This document shows positions 60,335-64,000 of a DNA stretch of 64,000 bases, piece by piece. The notes under the pieces are model-generated. The model was not told the DNA's origin, did no database searches, and saw only the letters and a program-made list of their open reading frames with translations. The first letter of the stretch is position 1, and every line of letters begins with the position of its first letter. Origin of the DNA: Peltaster fructicola (taxonomy: Eukaryota > Ascomycota > Dothideomycetes); the NCBI GenBank assembly GCA_001592805.2, contig CP051141.1, positions 558,001 to 622,000 of the forward strand, given 5' to 3'. The position numbers and the translations under genes were made by a program.

Positions 60335-62335
60335 ATGGACAACATAGACAACATCGTGACACTGCAACTGCCAGGTTTTGCATTACCTCTGACATATGAT
60401 CTTCCAGGCGAGGCACGCTTTGCACATGGCATCAATGAGTATTTCCAAGCCCCTGCAGTCACTCGTGTTGAATTCGAGATCACTGCAACGATCAACAGCA
60501 TCACAAATGTGACTGACTGGCAGACTGATGTTTTCGATGACTTGATACTTGAATCATGGAAAGGAGAATTCGGCTCGTCACTCAGCGACAAGTCATGGCA
60601 ATGGTGTGTGACCGAACTACGAGACAAGGCTGTCGAGTTCAACAAAAAGGGTTTCGTCAGAGTCCTCGACACGGGCAGCTGTGTCTGCAAAAGCAGTATC
60701 ATAAACTGTGTTGACAAGTTTCAGGCATTGGACCATCTGCATGAAGACTCAACATGCATTGTTGATCCTCAGCTATATCCTCTGGTTTGGGGTGAGACGC
60801 AGATTCGTGATACGTCATTGTCCACTATACATCATATGCTGCAACCAGGCATGATATCCCCTAGTCAGCAAGAACTTGATCTTGAGCTGGAAGAGCTTGA
60901 TAGTACCTGCGCAGAACGACTAGCCCAACGCCGCAAAGGGTTTCGCGAGGATGTCTCTGACAACGCATATGATCCTTGTCAGCATTGGTGGTCGACAAGA
61001 TACCAAGCACTCCCTTGTGAGTACTCCGGAGGGATCAGATCCTATATCAATAATCTTCCGCCATCCACGAAGTATCAGGCGATCGAGCAGATCATACGAG
61101 CGAGTATTCCGATGTGGAACGAATGCTTGATAAAAGGCTCATCAAAGGACGCAAGGGAAAGTCTCGGCCAGACACAGCGAGGACGTTATCCACTGCGTAT
61201 TGTCACTTTCGGACCTGAGTGGCACAATCGTCTACCAGAATGGGCCAGGGTCTTCTCCGATCATGAAATAGCCATGATGGAGCTGTACGCAGAAACCAGA
61301 GCTCTCGTGCACGACAATATCAAACCAACAGATTGGCATCGACATTGCAACGCTCGACATACCCTTAAGAAATTGCGTTACCTTGAAGGCGCACCTAAGG
61401 TCCCACAGGTCACAGAGGAGCACTGGAAGCTCGCTGAGAGTTATCTTGGTAAACGATTGGATCGCAGTGTCGATGTCTGGCCCGAGATCCAGTCAACCTC
61501 TGATCTCCGAAGGTATTGGACGCATCCAGAGCCAGTGATATCTTACGAAGATTGGCGGACCGGACAGCACGTCGATAGTGCCATCGTCTCAATGGTACGG
61601 CAACAAGTTGGTTATGAAAATGAGTCTCAGAAGCTGGCACTGCCAACCCATGAGCAGTACCAGGTAGTGCTGCCAGATGATCTTCAGCTTATTGTGAAGA
61701 TCAGTGCAGAGGCTCAAGACTGGGGGCTTGATGGACATATGAATGAGCACATCGTAGCTCGTGCATTGTATGTCTATCATGGTGCCTGCGAGGTTTCCTT
61801 CGCACAGGAGACACCACTACCTCTGGACGTGTATCGTCTCCGAGGCGTCCGTCAGCCAAGGAATATGTGCGAGCCTTACCGGTATGACTCCATACCATGG
61901 GCCGACGATATGTCCGCTTTCCTGGACACATTCGGTATCGAAGAATCCGATCTAGACGGAATACCCATGCAAGAAACAGGCACAATCTCCATGACTCCAG
62001 GACGATTGATCACATGGCCGAACGTGCTCGAGTATTGTATCGAGGGAGAAGCGCGATATATTCTTATATCACTTGTCGATCCAAATATCAAGATTTGCTC
62101 GACGGCACATGTACCTCCCCAGCAGGAAGATTGGTGGAGAAAGGCTGTCAGTCAAGTCCTGCAGCAGAGACTTCCTGTTGAGCTTGTGGACTGGATCATG
62201 TCTTACTACGAGCCTCCGATGACTCGGGAACGAGCTCAAAGGCACAAGGAGGAGATGCAGAAAGAAGACCAGTATCTGACAATGGCGAGACATGCTAGCA
62301 TGATCGACTGGGACCTCCACGGGTCAGATCAATAA
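60335..62335 (+). CDS. DUF4246 family protein
   Basis: Single exon, 666 aa from the ATG at 60335; the frame is open 87 nt upstream but with no ATG. Family signatures are spread through the length: LQLPGFALPLTYDL at the start, VTRVEFEITATINSITN, WQWCVTELRDKA, WGLDGHMNEHIVARALYVYH, then TPGRLITWPNVLEYCIE, ILISLVDPNIKICSTAHVPP and LPVELVDWIMSYYEPP near the end. DUF4246 proteins are widespread in fungi and have no established activity. Conserved His and Asp residues in the middle part (GHMNEHIV) and in the PNVLEY region could be metal ligands of an oxygenase-like fold; that is speculation. The end resembles an amphipathic tail (ERAQRHKEEMQKEDQYLTMA). Confidence 0.85.
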   Translation: MDNIDNIVTLQLPGFALPLTYDLPGEARFAHGINEYFQAPAVTRVEFEITATINSITNVTDWQTDVFDDLILESWKGEFGSSLSDKSWQWCVTELRDKAVEFNKKGFVRVLDTGSCVCKSSIINCVDKFQALDHLHEDSTCIVDPQLYPLVWGETQIRDTSLSTIHHMLQPGMISPSQQELDLELEELDSTCAERLAQRRKGFREDVSDNAYDPCQHWWSTRYQALPCEYSGGIRSYINNLPPSTKYQAIEQIIRASIPMWNECLIKGSSKDARESLGQTQRGRYPLRIVTFGPEWHNRLPEWARVFSDHEIAMMELYAETRALVHDNIKPTDWHRHCNARHTLKKLRYLEGAPKVPQVTEEHWKLAESYLGKRLDRSVDVWPEIQSTSDLRRYWTHPEPVISYEDWRTGQHVDSAIVSMVRQQVGYENESQKLALPTHEQYQVVLPDDLQLIVKISAEAQDWGLDGHMNEHIVARALYVYHGACEVSFAQETPLPLDVYRLRGVRQPRNMCEPYRYDSIPWADDMSAFLDTFGIEESDLDGIPMQETGTISMTPGRLITWPNVLEYCIEGEARYILISLVDPNIKICSTAHVPPQQEDWWRKAVSQVLQQRLPVELVDWIMSYYEPPMTRERAQRHKEEMQKEDQYLTMARHASMIDWDLHGSDQ

Positions 62336-62997
62336 CGGTGAGTGCAATGCCTCATGATACATTTGCAAGAAGCCCTTGATATTCTGGCGCTGACCGTGGA
62401 TGGGCCGAGTCGGCACGCTGAGCACTATGAGCAGGCTAAGTCTCGAGGACAACATCTCCGTTCGGCTGGATCAGACCGTGCTTTGCTGGCAGGAGAGCAG
62501 CTTCCGGAGGCCTCCCACGGCTCTCGAAGTTGTCACAGATCTGTTCCATGGTAACCCTTCAATGCCGTCCTTAATGTTAATATACTCGACCACTCTGCGA
62601 TCTGTCTCTCTTTGATTCGCCTCTACAACACCAGAGAAGGCGCTTTGCGGCACGAGCTGCCACATCAACCGCCTTGCTAGATGGCTTGCTCGATTAGCGA
62701 CCTACCTTATAGACGTTGTAATACCAGCATAACTCAGATGCGAAAAGGCATCATTACCGGCAGCAACGAGTGCTGACAATGTAGCCCCGACAGTACCGAA
62801 GAAAGTGATGGTATGTGTTATCCTGTTCGTAGCCATTTCTTGAGCTAGTTCTGATTGGCCACGAAACCACTTTACGCGCTCAGAGCTCAAACGCGTACCC
62901 TCGCGTCTTTTACGCGATTGCGCCGTGGGGTCTTCACATCATTGTACTATGTACTGCTCTCATCTTGAGATTCATCATCACAACACAACGCAGCATA
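62336..62997. other. Intergenic with gene-like fragments
   Basis: About 660 bp between DUF4246 and MCM4. On the plus strand 62400-62612 reads SRLSLEDNISVRLDQTVLCW then ESSFRRPPTALEVVTDLFHG, like the C-terminus of a protein kinase (CW...RRPTALEVV) without the rest. On the minus strand 62840-62702 (MATNRITHTITFFGTVGATL) ends at a gtaggt donor. Neither is a complete gene. Confidence 0.35.
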
Positions 62998-64000
62998 ATG
63001 TCTTCGCCGGCACAGCGCAGATCGTCACGCGCTACACAGAATAGTATTCCGCGACGTACAGATCGACAAGAACTTCCTCCTATCAGCAGTCCAGCAGTCT
63101 CGGACATCAATGGTGCAGATAGTCAACTTCGATCAGAAGCTTCGCAAGCAGGCGCACCTAGTTCTGATGGCTTAGGACCAGATATTACACCAAGAGCAAG
63201 CAATAGGACATCACAGGATACTTCACAGAGCCAGGCACCAGCAACTTCGTCGCCTCTGTTCTATAGATCTAGCCCTGGTGGCAGTCAAAGTCAGAGCATC
63301 AATGGAGGACGTAATGGACGTGCGAATGGTGCAAGTTCGTCTTTGAGACGAAGCGTGGCACCAAGCAGTGATGCTGCTACACCCAGAGCGAACGCAGGTT
63401 ACGGTGGTGCGTAAGGAAGAGACATGCGCGGATCCTGCTAACACTACTAGACTCGTCTCCCGTCTACTATGCCTCATCATCCGATGCTGCAGGGCCTACA
63501 AGCAACGCTCAGCGTCAACATGGTTCCGACTCCACCAGTCTGCTGCGATCATCTCTAGGCAATGGCACGAACGCAATGAACCGACGACATGATATTGCTT
63601 CAGACCTTCTCGAGCCAAGCAGTAGCCGACGACGTATGTTTGTCGACGAGAATGGCGTGCCAGTCGTGGACGACGGCTCAGACGCAGCCACCTTTTCAAA
63701 CCTCAACCCGAACACATCAGACGCAGATATGCTGGGAGGCAGCTCAACGAGATATGTCTGGGGCACGAACGTCTCGATTATGGATGCAATGGCAGCCATG
63801 AAGGACTTCCTGCTCAACTTCGAGAAGAGGTATCGAATGATTGCGGATGGTGAGCTTGCTGAAGACGAAACGCTTGATGCAGATCACCCTGGTCACGAGA
63901 AAGAGTATGCCACAATGATGGGCACGATGCTGGAGCTTGGCGTGCGCTTCTTGTACTTGGACTGCAAGAACCTCAAGTCCTATCCTTCTACGAAAAAGCT
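62998..64000 (+). CDS. MCM4: MCM4 replicative helicase subunit, N-terminal part (runs off right edge)
   Basis: Exon 1 62998-63406, then a GT-AG intron of 44 nt (63407-63450) and exon 2 from 63451 to the edge. The first 190 residues are a long Ser/Thr/Pro-rich disordered tail (MSSPAQRRSSRATQNSIPRR; SQSQAPATSSPLFYRSSPGG; EPSSSRRRMFVDENGVPVV), as is usual for Mcm4, a target of DDK and CDK. The MCM N-domain begins at TRYVWGTNVSIMDAMAAMKD, then FLLNFEKRYRM and MLELGVRFLYLDCKNLKSYP. The helicase core is beyond the window. Known: Mcm4 is part of the Mcm2-7 ring of the replication fork. Confidence 0.9.

Overview
The window is nuclear DNA of a filamentous ascomycete (Pezizomycotina). The sequence shows short GT-AG introns, mostly 37-55 nt, with ctgac/ctaac-like branch sites. 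It also shows dense genes on both strands and typical fungal families: Zn2Cys6 and C2H2 regulators, a DUF4246 protein, an Arb1 RNAi protein and small secreted proteins. Placement in Dothideomycetes is an impression only. No rRNA, tRNA, CRISPR or bacterial feature was recognised.

Layout. 1-12 kb: 5' part of THO2 (-), a BAR-domain gene (+), a DDT/WHIM chromatin gene (+), a small coiled-coil ORF (-), an F-box-like protein (-) and a secreted Ser/Thr-rich PAN/apple-like protein (-). 12.5-21.2 kb: an accessory redox block with a 3-hydroxyacyl-CoA dehydrogenase fused to a YWTD propeller (-), a cytochrome P450 with an odd N-terminus (-), a cytochrome b5/b5-reductase fusion (+) and a short-chain dehydrogenase (-). 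The P450 and the b5-reductase diverge from one 1 kb intergenic region, so a P450 and a possible electron donor may be co-regulated. All four genes show apparent reading-frame breaks that the housekeeping genes around them lack. 22-29 kb: Rad16-type SNF2/RING helicase, F-box protein, a cysteine-rich secreted effector candidate and a longin R-SNARE. 30-38.5 kb: Yvc1-type TRP channel, eIF1AD-like protein, ALG3 mannosyltransferase, Zn2Cys6 regulator and a MARVEL-like membrane protein. 39.3-39.9 kb: a 569 bp non-autonomous DNA transposon with nested inverted repeats. 40.5-46.8 kb: SEN34, a perfect-looking hairpin, a C2H2 protein, a DUF1989 protein interrupted by a long insertion and inositol polyphosphate multikinase. 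48-55.5 kb: a La-motif/Arb1 fusion, a mitochondrial-type quinone oxidoreductase, cytosolic prolyl-tRNA synthetase and a C5-sterol-desaturase/fatty acid hydroxylase family enzyme. 57-64 kb: elongin A, THO7, tubulin cofactor A, a DUF4246 protein and the start of MCM4.

How the genes relate. Most are independent housekeeping genes. THO2 and THO7 belong to one mRNP-export complex. Several convergent pairs end within 0-16 bp of each other. The most novel-looking item is the La-motif/Arb1 fusion, which would put an RNA 3'-end binding module on a subunit of the Argonaute siRNA chaperone complex.
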